Part shown: positions 8,696 to 20,049 of the stretch, piece after piece
Layout of the letters: every line of letters begins with the position of its first letter
How positions within the stretch are numbered: the first letter of the stretch is position 1
Assembly: GCA_016711215.1 (NCBI GenBank)
Contig: JADJTL010000004.1
Coordinates: 1 to 64,000, forward strand
Reading direction: 5' to 3'
Source: Pseudomonadota bacterium
GTDB lineage: Bacteria; Myxococcota_A; Polyangia; GCA-2747355
Length of the DNA: 64,000 nucleotides
Notes under the pieces: model-generated
Told to the model about the DNA's origin: nothing
What the model saw: only the letters and a program-made list of their open reading frames with translations
Database searches by the model: none
Program-made: the position numbers and the translations under genes

Positions 8696-11020
8696 TCAGC
8701 CGCGCGTCCGTCGGCGACCCGCGCCCGCCTGGCGCGTGCGCTCGGAGCGCGTGCGTTCGGAGCGTGGCGGCGCCCCGCCGCGCGCGGGCCGCGGGCGCGC
8801 CCCAGCGCCGCGACCGCTGGCCGCGGCGGGCCAGCTCGTCCCCTCGCGGGAGACGAGCTGCAGGTTGATCTGGCCGCGCCGCAGATCGGTGCCGATGACC
8901 CTGACGCAAACGCGATCACCGAGCGCCAGCGCGCGACCGCTGCCTGGTGCGTCGAGCCGCAGCCGCTCCGCGTCATAAACCATCGGCTCGGGCAGCTGCT
9001 CGACGTGAACCAGCCCGTCGACGGCCGGTCGGTCGAGCGCGACGAAGACGCCGAAGGCCATCACCCCCGTGATCTGCCCCTCGAGCTCGTCACCGATTCG
9101 CTCGCGCAGCAGCCGCGCCCCGTAGAGCCCCTGAACCTGCCTCGAAACGTCGAGGGCCGCGCGCTCGCGCGCCGAGGCGCCCGCGCCGATATCCCGCAGC
9201 TCAGCAGCAGAATAGCCGGCCGCAGCAGCAGCGACGAGTCGGCCTCCGGCTGGCTTGCCGGCCGCCCGAAGCTGGGCCTTGACCTGCCGATGGACGATCA
9301 GGTCGGGGTAGCGACGAATCGGCGAGGTGAAGTGGAGATAGGCCGCGCTCGCCAGGCCGAAGTGCCCCTCATGTTCGGCGCGGTAGCAGGCCTGCTTGAG
9401 CGCGCGCAGCACGAGGTAGGTCAGCGCCCGTCCCGCCCGATGCCGACCGACCGCCTGCAGCGTGCGTTGCAACCAACGCGCCGACGAGGCCGTCAAGCGG
9501 GCCTCATCGCTCTCGCGCGCGCTCGCCGTCGGCGCGGCGCCAGGAAGCTTCACGCTATAGCTGGCGAGCCACTGCGCGAGCTGCTGCAGGGCCTCCAAGC
9601 GCGGTGCCGGATGAACGCGCCAGAGCGTCGGCTGCTGCGCGCGCACGAAGCGCTGCGCCACCGCCTCGTTGGCGGCCAACATCAACTCCTCGATCAAGCC
9701 GTAGGTCTCGCGCACGCCCGGGTCCTGGCGGCTGATCACGATGTCGCGGATCAGCGCCGGGTCGTCGGCATCGAGCACCACCTTGGGCTCCGGCAGGTCG
9801 AGGTCGAGGCTGCCGCGCGCCATCCGCCGCGCCCGCAGGGTCTCGGCGACGCGCCGCAAGGCATGGAGCTGCGGCAAATGCTCGCGGTAGGCCTCGCGCG
9901 TGCCGTGGAGCTCACCCGCCAGGGCCGCCGCCGCGCCCGCATAATCGAGGCGCGCGCGGCTGTGGATCACCGCGGCCATGCAGTCGCTCTCGACCACGCT
10001 GCCGGTCGGATCGACGTCCAGGCGGACCACCATCGCCAAGCGATCCTGCTGCGGCAGCAAGGAGCAGATGCCCGCCGAGAGCGCGGTAGGGAGCATCGGA
10101 ATCGCGCGATCCGGCAGGTAGACGCTGAACGCGCGGCGCCGCGCCTCCTCGTCGAGCGCCGATCCGGCAGTGACGTAATGGCTGACGTCGGCGACGGCGA
10201 CCCAGACTCGGGTCGTGCCGCCCGGTCCCGGCTCCATCGCCACGGCGTCGTCGAAGTCGCGCGCGGTTTCCGGGTCGATGGTGACGAAGGGTCGGTCGCG
10301 CAGATCGACGCGATCGACGAGGTCGGCGCGCCGAACGTGATCGGGCAGCGCCTCGGCCTCGGCACAGACCGCCGCCGCAAAGGGCTCGACGACGCCCTGC
10401 TCGACGAGGACGCGCGCGACCTCGGTGGTGAGCTCGCCGGCCTGCCCGAGCGCCCGCGTGACGACGACCTGCAGTGGCGCGCCTGCGGCGTCTGGATAGG
10501 CGACGATGTCGGCGGCCACCAGCGGTCGCGGTTGCGCCGCGGCCCAGGTCTCCAGCGTCGCACGCCCCACCCCGTCGCCGTCGAGCTGGATCGTGATTGG
10601 CCGCAGGGCCAAGCGCGGATCGTCCGCGCGCAGGCGCCAGGGCGGACCCTCGACCAGCCCCGTCACCCGCCGGCGCACGCGCTCGATCACGCGCACGACC
10701 CGGCCCCGCGCCCGCCCGCGGCCGGCGCTGAGCACCAGCGCGACCCGATCGCCATCGATCGCCTCGGCCATGTCGTCGCCGTCACAATAGACCGGCTCCT
10801 CGGCCGTATCGTCGAGCAGCACCAGGCCGCGCTCCTCACCCCCGCGGGGGTTGGCGTTGACGCGCAGCGTACCGAGCCGTTCCCCCGCAGCGGCCTGCGA
10901 TCGCGCGTTGACGAGGAAGCGACGGCCCTGCTGAGCGACGACGCCGCTCCGCACCATCGCCCGGAGGAGCTGCCGCAAAGCCGGCTGCGATGCGCGGTCG
11001 AGCCCGAGGGCGCGGTTCAA
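8696..11020 (-). CDS. rnr: ribonuclease R (RNase II/R family 3'-5' exoribonuclease)
   Basis: Processive 3'-5' exoribonuclease that degrades structured RNA. Order seen: partial winged-helix at the N-terminus, cold-shock OB domains, catalytic RNB domain with FVTIDPETARDFDDAVAM (metal-binding Asp cluster), LPTALSAGICSLLPQQDRLAM, YRAEHEGHFGLASAAYLHFTSPIRRYPDLIVHR, then a C-terminal S1 domain (GDELEGQITGVMAFGVFV) and a basic Arg/Gly tail. The listed start is TTG 11020, but the open frame continues without a stop to 11110 and encodes QQEILAAL and more, which completes the winged-helix domain. The true start is therefore probably upstream at a non-ATG codon (CTG 11107 or ATT 11110 are the only candidates). 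It converges on the anti-sigma gene. Confidence 0.92.
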   Translation of the reverse strand: MNRALGLDRASQPALRQLLRAMVRSGVVAQQGRRFLVNARSQAAAGERLGTLRVNANPRGGEERGLVLLDDTAEEPVYCDGDDMAEAIDGDRVALVLSAGRGRARGRVVRVIERVRRRVTGLVEGPPWRLRADDPRLALRPITIQLDGDGVGRATLETWAAAQPRPLVAADIVAYPDAAGAPLQVVVTRALGQAGELTTEVARVLVEQGVVEPFAAAVCAEAEALPDHVRRADLVDRVDLRDRPFVTIDPETARDFDDAVAMEPGPGGTTRVWVAVADVSHYVTAGSALDEEARRRAFSVYLPDRAIPMLPTALSAGICSLLPQQDRLAMVVRLDVDPTGSVVESDCMAAVIHSRARLDYAGAAAALAGELHGTREAYREHLPQLHALRRVAETLRARRMARGSLDLDLPEPKVVLDADDPALIRDIVISRQDPGVRETYGLIEELMLAANEAVAQRFVRAQQPTLWRVHPAPRLEALQQLAQWLASYSVKLPGAAPTASARESDEARLTASSARWLQRTLQAVGRHRAGRALTYLVLRALKQACYRAEHEGHFGLASAAYLHFTSPIRRYPDLIVHRQVKAQLRAAGKPAGGRLVAAAAAGYSAAELRDIGAGASARERAALDVSRQVQGLYGARLLRERIGDELEGQITGVMAFGVFVALDRPAVDGLVHVEQLPEPMVYDAERLRLDAPGSGRALALGDRVCVRVIGTDLRRGQINLQLVSREGTSWPAAASGRGAGARPRPARGGAPPRSERTRSERTRQAGAGRRRTRG

Positions 11021-11297
11021 CGCGCCAGGCTCCAGCCCCTCGGCGCCGCCCTGGCCCAGGGCGGCGAGGATCTCTTGTTGCTTGAGTTGGTCGAGATGCT
11101 TGGACAGAATTCAAACCGTTCTGGCGCGTTCGCGCCCCTGCGCGCCCGAGCTGCGACGACGCGCTCGTGGCGCCAATCCTGGCCCTACCGCACGCGCGCA
11201 TCGGGCGCGGGCGCAGCCTAGCACGCAGCGTGCCGGATGCGGCATGCGACCCGCGTCAGCCGCAGCGAAGAGCCCGGCCCCGGGCCCAGAGGCGCGA

Positions 11298-11326
11298 TTG
11301 ACACCCCACATTACGCGTGCTACCAG
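11298..11326 (+). promoter_or_regulatory. possible sigma70-like promoter (TTGACA-N17-TACCAG)
   Basis: A perfect -35 box TTGACA is followed by a 17-nt spacer and a weak -10 TACCAG in the 420-bp divergent region between RNase R and the acetyltransferase. The -10 is poor, so this is tentative. Nothing else in the gap 11114-11532 is clear. Confidence 0.35.
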
Positions 11327-11532
11327 CGCCCAGCTCTCCACAAATGATGGATGGGGCAGCGCAGCACACCCGCTCTCGTGCGGCCATCGCTGCCGCGGGC
11401 AGCATCCGCGTGGCGCGCAGCGCCGTGCGGCATCGCGCAGGCCGCTGGAGCGGCAGGAGGATCGGCTACGTGCGAACGTCTTCAGCTCGTCAGGCAGCGC
11501 AGCCGACCAACACCCACGTCGAGGAGCGCTCC

Positions 11533-12351
11533 GTGCGTCGCGGGGACATCGACCTGCGGCTGGTGATCAACCGCTCGCACGGTCACGCGCGCTTCATGGA
11601 CTATCGCGTCGGCAACTACGAGGCCAAGCGCGAGCTGCTCGACGCGGTGGCGCGGGAGCTCGGCCTGCACAAGATCTTCACGCTGGTGGAGAAGGGCGAC
11701 AGCCAATCGTGGCGCTCGATCGGCTTCACGCGCGAGGGGATCTTCCCGGGGCTCTTCCGCACGGCGGACGCCTACGCGATGGCCCGGCTCTACGACGAGA
11801 GCGGCACCGTGATTCCCGGCGGTCCCGCGCACCGCCAGGCGCCGATCCCCGAGGGTGTGTCGCCGCAGACCCGCCGACTGCGTCGTCCCGAGGGGCTGAC
11901 GCTGCGCCCGGTGGCGGACGCGACCGCGCGCGGCCAGCTGCTCGAGCGACTCGATGGCGCGCTCGGCCCGCTGCCCTTCGCGCGGCTGCGGGCGCCGGAC
12001 CTCGCCCTGCAGACGCTGATGCGCCAGCGCAGCGGCTGGATCTGCGCCGAGATGGACACCTCCTTCGGTCACGCCACGCTCGGGATCGCACCGCTGCCCG
12101 AGTCTGCCGCCGCGCTGGCGATCGCCAGCTATGCGGGACAGACGCTGATCGATGAGCTCGCCGCCGCGGAGATCGGCAACGTCTTCGGGCTCGCGCCGAC
12201 CCAGGACTCCTGGGCCACGGCGCTCTTCAGCGGCCTCGGCTTCCGCACGACGGGACAGCTCGTCGACCAGCTCCGCGGCGCCGACAGCGCCTACGTCAAT
12301 GCGACGGTCTGGCATCGCCGTCTGGTGGCGAAGGTCAAGCACCCCGACTAG
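11533..12351 (+). CDS. GNAT-type acetyltransferase, AblB-like
   Basis: About 272 residues. The segment LHKIFTLVEKGDSQSWRSIGFTREGIFPGLFRTADAYAMARLY follows the pattern of AblB, the beta-lysine N6-acetyltransferase that makes an osmoprotectant, with a GNAT-like second half (QDSWATALFSGLGF near the C-terminus). No lysine 2,3-aminomutase (ablA) is adjacent, so the substrate call stays open. GTG 11533 is chosen because GAGGAG lies 6 nt upstream; the frame stays open up to 11317 with ATGs at 11344 and 11347, and those would add a basic, low-complexity N-terminus with no visible domain. It converges on valS with a 49-bp gap. Confidence 0.65.
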   Translation: MRRGDIDLRLVINRSHGHARFMDYRVGNYEAKRELLDAVARELGLHKIFTLVEKGDSQSWRSIGFTREGIFPGLFRTADAYAMARLYDESGTVIPGGPAHRQAPIPEGVSPQTRRLRRPEGLTLRPVADATARGQLLERLDGALGPLPFARLRAPDLALQTLMRQRSGWICAEMDTSFGHATLGIAPLPESAAALAIASYAGQTLIDELAAAEIGNVFGLAPTQDSWATALFSGLGFRTTGQLVDQLRGADSAYVNATVWHRRLVAKVKHPD

Positions 12352-12400
12352 CAGCCCCCCGACTGGGCTGCGCCCCTCCCCCTAGCGCCGCCGCCTGCTG

Positions 12401-15400
12401 CTAGGCCGACGCCTCCTCCAGCTCCTTCAGGCTGCACTGCAGGGCGGCGACGCCGGTCTGGTAGTGCAGCGCGCGGTCGCGCTGCTCCTGCACGACCTCG
12501 GCTGGCGCGCGCTCGATGAAGCTCGCGTTGCTCAGCTTGCGCTGACATTGGGCCAGCTCGCGCTCGGCCTTCTCTAGCTGCTGCTGCAGGCGCAGGCGCT
12601 CGGCGTCATCGTCGATCACGTCGTGGACGTGGACCTCGAGGTCACCGACGACCTTCACCGCGGAGCCGCGCTGCCGCTTCGCCTGCGCGTCGACCCGCAG
12701 CGCCTCCACCGCGGCCAGGTGCTGCACGACGTGACCGTGTTCGAGCAGTGCCTGCTGCCGGTCCGCCGGCAGCTTGATCGTCACCGCCACCGGGTGCCGG
12801 GGCGGCACGCCCGCCGCGACGCGCACGTCGCGCACCGCGCGCGTCAGCGCCTGAAGGTCGGCGAAGACTCGCCGCAGCGCGGGCTGCTGGAGGGCTGCCC
12901 GCGCCGCCGGCCAGGGCGCGCTGATCAAGAGGGGCGAGCTGACGAGGGGCGCCAGCAGGCCCAGGCCGCGCTCGGGGACCTGCGCGTCGAGGCGCTGCCA
13001 GAGGTGCTCAGTGATGAAGGGCACGAAGGGGTGGAACAGCCGCAGCACCTGATCGAGCACATAGGCCAGCACGGCGCGCGCCGTCTGCGCCGTCGGCGAC
13101 TCCGCGGCCGCGAGCCGCGGCTTGATCAGCTCGAGATACCAGTCGCAGAACGCGCCCCAGAAGAGCTCACGCGCCGCCGTCACGGCAGCGCTCGGGTTGT
13201 AGTCCTCGAGCGCCAACTGCACGGTGCTGATCGTCTGGTCGAGCTGATCGAGAATCCAGCGATCCTCGAGCGCCAGCGCCGCCTCATCGACCAGCGGGGA
13301 CGGGCCCGCCCCGCGCTCGAGGTGACCGAGGGCGAAGCGCGCCGAGTTCCAGAGCTTGGTGCAGAAGGCGCGGCCGACGTCGAAGCGCTCCGACACCAGC
13401 TTGCCGGCCGGCAGCTCGGCGATCGTGCCCAGGACATCGAACTCGCCGCCGCAGGCGCCGCAGATCCGAATGAAGATGCTCTTGCCGGTCGCCGTCTGCG
13501 CCAGGTCGTTGTGGTGCGCGCAGCGCGGGCAGATCGCCGTCACGGGCAGGCGGATATCCTGCGTGCCGGTCTGCATCTCGCACAGCACGTAGCGCATCGC
13601 ATCCGTGCCATAGGCCGCGCTGATGTCGACCGGATCGATGCCGTTGCCCTTGGTCTTGCTCATCCGCTCGCCCTTGCCATCGAGGATGTTGGCGTGGATG
13701 AAGACGTCGGCGAAGGGGGCCTCGCCCAGCGCATAGAGCCCGCTGAGGACCATCCGGGCGACCCAGAGCGTGATGATGTCGCGGCCGGTCACCAGGCAAG
13801 ATCCCGGGTAGTAGTAGGCGAGGGCGTCCTGCGCCGCGCCCTCGGGCCCCAGCGGACGCTGGCCCGCCTCGAGCGCCGCCGTCGAGGGATCCGGCCAGCC
13901 GAGCGTCGAGAAGGGCCAGAGCGCCGACGAGAACCAGGTGTCGAGCACGTCGACCTCGCGCAGATAGCCGGCGCCTTCGAGCGCCGCGACCAGCGCGGGG
14001 TCGTCGTCGAGCAGACAGACGTCGATGCTGCAACGCTCGTCGGCGGCCAGATCGAGCGGCAGCGCGACGCCCGGGGCGAGGACAGATCCGGCCGGGGTCG
14101 CGCCGCCCACTGAGCCGTCGAGGCGATGCAAGCGCACGACGACCCGCGGGCTGCCCGCCACCGCCGCGGGTAGCGGCCCCAACGCCGCCCAGAGTCCCGC
14201 CAGCGCGCTCGCTCCCAGCTCCGCCCAGGAGCCCTGCCGCGACCAGACGGGGATGCGATGGCCCCACCAGAGCTGGCGACTGATCGGCCAGTCACGCTTC
14301 TCGGCCAGCCAATCGAGGTAGGTCTTGGTGTAGCGCTCGGGATGCAGGCGCACGCGACCGCTGGTGACGGCGTCGATCGCTGCCTGCACCAGGCCGGCCG
14401 CCGGCCGCTCGCGCGGCGTGCCCCGCCCGAGCACGATGCCGCCGGCGACGTCACCCATCCGCACGAACCACTGATCCGAGAGCAGCGGCTCGATCGGCGT
14501 CTTGCTGCGATCGCTATGCCCCAGCTCGACCTCGCGTGCTTCGACGCGCTCGAGCAGCCCCTGGGCCTGCAGGTCGGCCACCACGCGCTCGCGCGCGACC
14601 AGGCGGTCGAGGCCAGCGTAGGGCCCGGCCGCGGCGTTGAGCGTCCCGTCAGCTTCGAGGATGTTGATGATCGCCAGCCGCTCGCGATGGCGCAGCCAGA
14701 CCTCGTAGTCGTTGGGGTCGTGGGCCGGCGTGATCTTGACGCAACCGGAGCCCAGCTCGGGCTTGGCCCAGGCGTCGCACACCAAGGGCAAGGGTCGGTC
14801 GAGCAGCGGCAGGCGCACGTGTCGTCCCGCCCGCGCCATATCACGCAGGCAGAGCAGCGTCGGCAGCAGCTCGCGGCGACGCCGCTCCAGCTCGTCGAGT
14901 CGTTGCTGCGCCGCGGCCTGCTCCCGCGCGGGCGCCTGGGCCAGCGCTGCCCGCGCCTGGGCGCACGCCGCCTCCAACGCTACGTCGGGCGCGGGATGCA
15001 CGGCGACGGCCGTGTCACCGAGCATCGTCTCGGGGCGCGTCGTCGCCACGACGACCGCCGTCGGCTCGCCCGGCTGGGGATCGATCACGGGGTAGCGCAG
15101 ATGCCAGAACTGACCGCTGACCGTCTCGTGATAGACCTCGTCGTCCGAGACGCTCGTCTGCAGGCTGACGTCCCAGTTGACCAGGCGCTTGCCGCGGTAG
15201 ATCAGGCCGTCGCCGAAGAGGCGCTGGAAGGCGTGCCGCACGGCGCGCGCGCAGACCGCGTCCATCGTGAAGCGCTGGCGCGACCAGTCGCAGCTACAAC
15301 CCATCCGCTGCTGCTGCCCGACGATGCGGGCCTGGTACTGATCCTTCCAGCTCCAGATCCGTCGCACCAGCCCGTCGCGCCCGAGATCGTGGCGCGTCTT

Positions 15401-15739
15401 GCCCTCGAGCTCCTTCAGCCGCTTCTCGACGACGGCCTGCGTCGCGATGCCGGCGTGGTCCGTCCCGGGCATCCACAAGGTGTTGTCACCCTGCATGCGA
15501 TGCCAGCGCGTCAGCAGGTCCTGCATCACGTTATCCATCGCGTGGCCCATGTGCAGCGCACCCGTCACATTGGGCAGCGGCATCATGATCACGTAGCGGC
15601 GCTCCGGCGGCCGCCCGTCGGGGACAGCGGCGAAGGCCCCGCTCTCGAGCCAGCGCTGATAGATCGCCGCCTCGACGGTCGCGGGCTCGTAGCTCTTGGG
15701 TAGCTGCTGCGCGTCGGACGCGGCTTCACGCTCACTCAT
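12401..15739 (-). CDS. valS: valyl-tRNA synthetase with extra inserts
   Basis: Class I synthetase that charges tRNA-Val. HIGH signature is HMGH in NVTGALHMGHAMD; the KMSKS loop reads RMSKTKGN. The editing domain and the C-terminal coiled coil (RLRLQQQLEKAERELAQ) are present. At about 1112 residues it is longer than the common 880-950-residue enzymes. One insert follows HRIPVWSRQGSW in the catalytic core; another, just after KMSKS, carries CPRC and CGAC pairs about 24 residues apart, a zinc-ribbon-like element. ATG 15739 is preferred (AGGAG 6 nt upstream); ATG 15742 and GTG 15769, which overlaps the pilT stop, are alternatives. Likely co-transcribed with pilT. Confidence 0.96.
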   Translation of the reverse strand: MSEREAASDAQQLPKSYEPATVEAAIYQRWLESGAFAAVPDGRPPERRYVIMMPLPNVTGALHMGHAMDNVMQDLLTRWHRMQGDNTLWMPGTDHAGIATQAVVEKRLKELEGKTRHDLGRDGLVRRIWSWKDQYQARIVGQQQRMGCSCDWSRQRFTMDAVCARAVRHAFQRLFGDGLIYRGKRLVNWDVSLQTSVSDDEVYHETVSGQFWHLRYPVIDPQPGEPTAVVVATTRPETMLGDTAVAVHPAPDVALEAACAQARAALAQAPAREQAAAQQRLDELERRRRELLPTLLCLRDMARAGRHVRLPLLDRPLPLVCDAWAKPELGSGCVKITPAHDPNDYEVWLRHRERLAIINILEADGTLNAAAGPYAGLDRLVARERVVADLQAQGLLERVEAREVELGHSDRSKTPIEPLLSDQWFVRMGDVAGGIVLGRGTPRERPAAGLVQAAIDAVTSGRVRLHPERYTKTYLDWLAEKRDWPISRQLWWGHRIPVWSRQGSWAELGASALAGLWAALGPLPAAVAGSPRVVVRLHRLDGSVGGATPAGSVLAPGVALPLDLAADERCSIDVCLLDDDPALVAALEGAGYLREVDVLDTWFSSALWPFSTLGWPDPSTAALEAGQRPLGPEGAAQDALAYYYPGSCLVTGRDIITLWVARMVLSGLYALGEAPFADVFIHANILDGKGERMSKTKGNGIDPVDISAAYGTDAMRYVLCEMQTGTQDIRLPVTAICPRCAHHNDLAQTATGKSIFIRICGACGGEFDVLGTIAELPAGKLVSERFDVGRAFCTKLWNSARFALGHLERGAGPSPLVDEAALALEDRWILDQLDQTISTVQLALEDYNPSAAVTAARELFWGAFCDWYLELIKPRLAAAESPTAQTARAVLAYVLDQVLRLFHPFVPFITEHLWQRLDAQVPERGLGLLAPLVSSPLLISAPWPAARAALQQPALRRVFADLQALTRAVRDVRVAAGVPPRHPVAVTIKLPADRQQALLEHGHVVQHLAAVEALRVDAQAKRQRGSAVKVVGDLEVHVHDVIDDDAERLRLQQQLEKAERELAQCQRKLSNASFIERAPAEVVQEQRDRALHYQTGVAALQCSLKELEEASA

Positions 15740-15765
15740 CATGCTCTCCTGACCAGCCGCCCCGC

Positions 15766-16842
15766 TCACTCGATCGTCAGGGCCCGCTGGAAGTCCGAGG
15801 CGTTGCTCGCCGCCTGGAGCGCGGTCTCCAGGGTGATCACGCCGCCGCGATAGAGGTCGCTCAGGTGCTGGTCGAAGGACTGCATCTGGTATTGGCTGCG
15901 GCCCTGCTCGATCACGTCGCGCAGGCCCGCGACGCGCTGGCTGTCGCGCAGGTACTCCTGCACCGTCGCCGTGACGATCATGATCTCGAGCGCCACGACG
16001 CGCCCCTCGCCGTCGGCCCGGGCCAGCAAGCGCTGCGAGATCGTCGCCCGCAGGTTGTCGGCGATGCGATGCCGCACCGCCTCCTGCTCGTCGGCCGGGA
16101 AGACGCTGGTCAGCCGCCCGATCGTCTTCGGCGCGTCGGTGGTATGCACCGTGGAGAAGACGGCGTGGCCGGTCTCGGCGGCCTTGAGCGCGATGTCGAT
16201 CGACTCCGCGTCGCGCATCTCCCCGACGAGGATCACGTCCGGATCCTGCCGCAGCGCCGCGCGCAGCCCCGCGGCGTAGCTCCGCGTATCGAGCCCGATC
16301 TCGCGCTGCGAGATCGACGCGCGCACGTTGCGATGCAGAAACTCGAGCGGATCTTCGATGGTGATGATGTGGGCGCTGCGCTTGATGTTGATGTGCTGAA
16401 TCATCGAGGCCAGCGTCGTCGACTTGCCCGAGCCAGTGGCGCCGGTGACCAGCACCAGCCCACGCTCGGTCTCGGCGATCTGCTGAATCACCGGTGGGAG
16501 GCCGAGCTGCTCGAGCGTCGGGATCTCGGAGGGGACGATGCGCAGCACCAACGCGAGGCTATTGCGCTGCCGATAGACGTTGACGCGGAAGCGCGCGATG
16601 CCCGGCAGCGAGTAGCTCGAGTCGTGCTCCTGGAGCTCGACGAGCCGCTCCGCCGGCAGCGAGCGCGCCAGCACATGCCGCGCGACGGCCTCGGTGTCGC
16701 TCGGCTTGAGCAGCTCATGCTTCAGCGCGACGAGCTCGCCGCGCACGCGGTAGAGCGGCGGCGCGGCGGGCCGAAAATGGATATCGCTGGCCCCGTGACG
16801 CACCCCCGCGGCCAAGAGCGAATTCAGCTTGTCGAGTTCCAT
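15766..16842 (-). CDS. pilT: type IV pilus retraction ATPase PilT-like
   Basis: Hexameric secretion-type ATPase of 358 residues that powers pilus retraction and twitching motility from the cytoplasmic face of the inner membrane. PAS-like N-terminal domain starts SDIHFRPAAPPLYRVRGEL; Walker A GATGSGKS at 134-141, catalytic Glu in IEDPLEF, Walker B VILVGEMRD at 203-211, His box GHAVFSTVHTTDA near 224-236. The C-terminal segment LRDVIEQGRSQYQMQSFDQHL occupies the place of the PilT AIRNLIRE motif but is degenerate, so a PilU-like or other paralogue role is possible. No other pilus gene is in the window. Its stop overlaps the most distal valS start. Confidence 0.88.
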   Translation of the reverse strand: MELDKLNSLLAAGVRHGASDIHFRPAAPPLYRVRGELVALKHELLKPSDTEAVARHVLARSLPAERLVELQEHDSSYSLPGIARFRVNVYRQRNSLALVLRIVPSEIPTLEQLGLPPVIQQIAETERGLVLVTGATGSGKSTTLASMIQHINIKRSAHIITIEDPLEFLHRNVRASISQREIGLDTRSYAAGLRAALRQDPDVILVGEMRDAESIDIALKAAETGHAVFSTVHTTDAPKTIGRLTSVFPADEQEAVRHRIADNLRATISQRLLARADGEGRVVALEIMIVTATVQEYLRDSQRVAGLRDVIEQGRSQYQMQSFDQHLSDLYRGGVITLETALQAASNASDFQRALTIE

Positions 16843-17010
16843 CGGGCCCGCATCCTATCGCGCCAGCGCGCAGCGCCCCCAGGGCGCGCGGCGCGCGAGT
16901 GTACAACAGTGCGGGCATGGCGACAGCGATGGCGAAGCGCGTAGCTGCAGAAGACCCGGCGGAGGTCGAAGACGCGCGCCTGGGCCGTCTACCCCAGGGC
17001 GAGGATCAGG

Positions 17011-17859
17011 CTAGGGGAGCTTCGAGCCAAAGGTCGGGATCAGCCCGCCTGGGTCGAGTTCCGCGCCCCTTGCCGCTGCAGCGAGGCGTCCGAGGTCCGA
17101 CTGCAGCACGGCGCCGCTCCCACCCGCAGGCGACAGGCGACGCGCGAGCTGATTGAGAACTGCCTGCGTGCGACTCCGAAGCCCGGCCATCAGCTTAGGC
17201 TTCTGCTCAGACCCTCGGCTCAGGATCCTCAGCGCGCGAGTGACCAGCTCGACATCCGCCACAAGCAGCGTTCCCCGGTTCGGCTGCGCGTCGGCGACCT
17301 CGGCATAATTGATAGGGAGCGGCTCCGACTCCAGCCCCACGCCTGCGCCGGACCCAAGTCTTGCCTCGACGATTGATAAGAGGGACTGGGTTCCCCGCGT
17401 CAGCAGCCGTCGGAAACGCTTCGCTCGCGAAACCTTTGGAGGAGCGGCGCGGAGTTTGAGGACCAGGGCATTGAAGCCAGCATTTCCCCCGAGCTGAGTC
17501 TCTGCTGACACCGCGGAGTTGGCCCTCACTGCTTCAGACGATAAAAGGCTTTTCCGCCTCGACCCGTGGACCTCGCGCGAAACTTGCCGCCGGCCGACTT
17601 CGCCCTCGGGCGCGCGGTGATCACTCCCTGCTGGACAAACAGGGCTGCGGCCCCGTCCAGACGCGCTCGGGGACGCTCTCGGGTCCCGCATGGCGGGCGC
17701 CTTGAAGGCGAGCGCGTCGGGCGCGCCGACGCCGAGCGCGGCGAGCAAGCTGAGCAGCCCCAGCAGGCGGGTTCCGGTCAGCTCGCCGGGGGCCCGAGTT
17801 GCCTTGCTTCGCACCCTCTGCGGCTCGTTCGTCATCGCGTTCGCTGAGCTTACCTTCAT
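17011..17859 (-). CDS. secreted protein of unknown function
   Basis: A 282-residue protein with a signal-peptide-like core LLGLLSLLAALGVG followed by APDALA, suggesting export. The mature part is Arg/Ser-rich with no family I recognise; a helical segment LLVADVELVTRALRILSR and a region with SLLSIVEARLG are the only ordered-looking parts. It begins with ATG 17859, with a GGAGG-like run about 10 nt upstream. It lies downstream of a 570-bp gap and 168 bp before pilT, in the same direction. Base composition looks somewhat less biased than the neighbours in places, which may indicate a fast-evolving or acquired gene. A spurious call is possible. Confidence 0.5.
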   Translation of the reverse strand: MKVSSANAMTNEPQRVRSKATRAPGELTGTRLLGLLSLLAALGVGAPDALAFKAPAMRDPRASPSASGRGRSPVCPAGSDHRAPEGEVGRRQVSREVHGSRRKSLLSSEAVRANSAVSAETQLGGNAGFNALVLKLRAAPPKVSRAKRFRRLLTRGTQSLLSIVEARLGSGAGVGLESEPLPINYAEVADAQPNRGTLLVADVELVTRALRILSRGSEQKPKLMAGLRSRTQAVLNQLARRLSPAGGSGAVLQSDLGRLAAAARGAELDPGGLIPTFGSKLP

Positions 17860-18432
17860 TTCGCTTCATCCCTCCCGCGGAAAGAGCCGGACCTGGAAGG
17901 GCCGACGGCGGGTCACGACCCTGCACGACCCACGCCAAACCGCCCTCCTGAGCCAAGCCGCCCGCCGCTGGCGCGCAGCACCTGCCCCGTCGAAGCCGGG
18001 CCACTGTCACGCCTCGCGCTCCAACCCGCAAGGCCCTATTCCACCAGCGCTCCGCTCGCCGGGAGCCACGGCACTCCTCTCTCGCAGCTCCGCACCAGCA
18101 GGGCTCGCGGCTCCCCTGGTCTCGACCCTGCCGTGCCGTGGTGGCCACCGCACGCGCCGGCGCGGCTCGGCGAGGGCTCCGGAGTTCGGAGCGCCCGGAG
18201 CTCGCCCGGAGCTCGGCGCGGCCAAAGTGCGCAGCGCCAGCACGCCGGCGATGGTTCCGAGCAGGGCGAGCGGGGACGAGCGCGGAGCCGGGCATCTCCA
18301 GCCGCCGGCCGCCTTGGCAATCGGCCGGGGCAATCGGTGGCCCTGGGCGCCTCCGCTCCCACTGGCGTTGGACATGGTGCCCTCGCCGTTGTATGACGTG
18401 CGCCGTGCCGGCCGGTTCCGGTGCGGCTGTTC
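17860..18432. other. 573-bp gap with no firm gene
   Basis: Several open frames cross this gap in both directions but their products are Arg/Ala/Pro-rich shadows. One minus-strand frame (18007-18375) contains a hydrophobic segment LALLGTIAGVLALRTLAA but no family is recognisable. I searched here for a missing first membrane helix and periplasmic domain for the downstream FtsH-like gene and did not find one. Confidence 0.5.
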
Positions 18433-20049
<1,617 letters not shown>

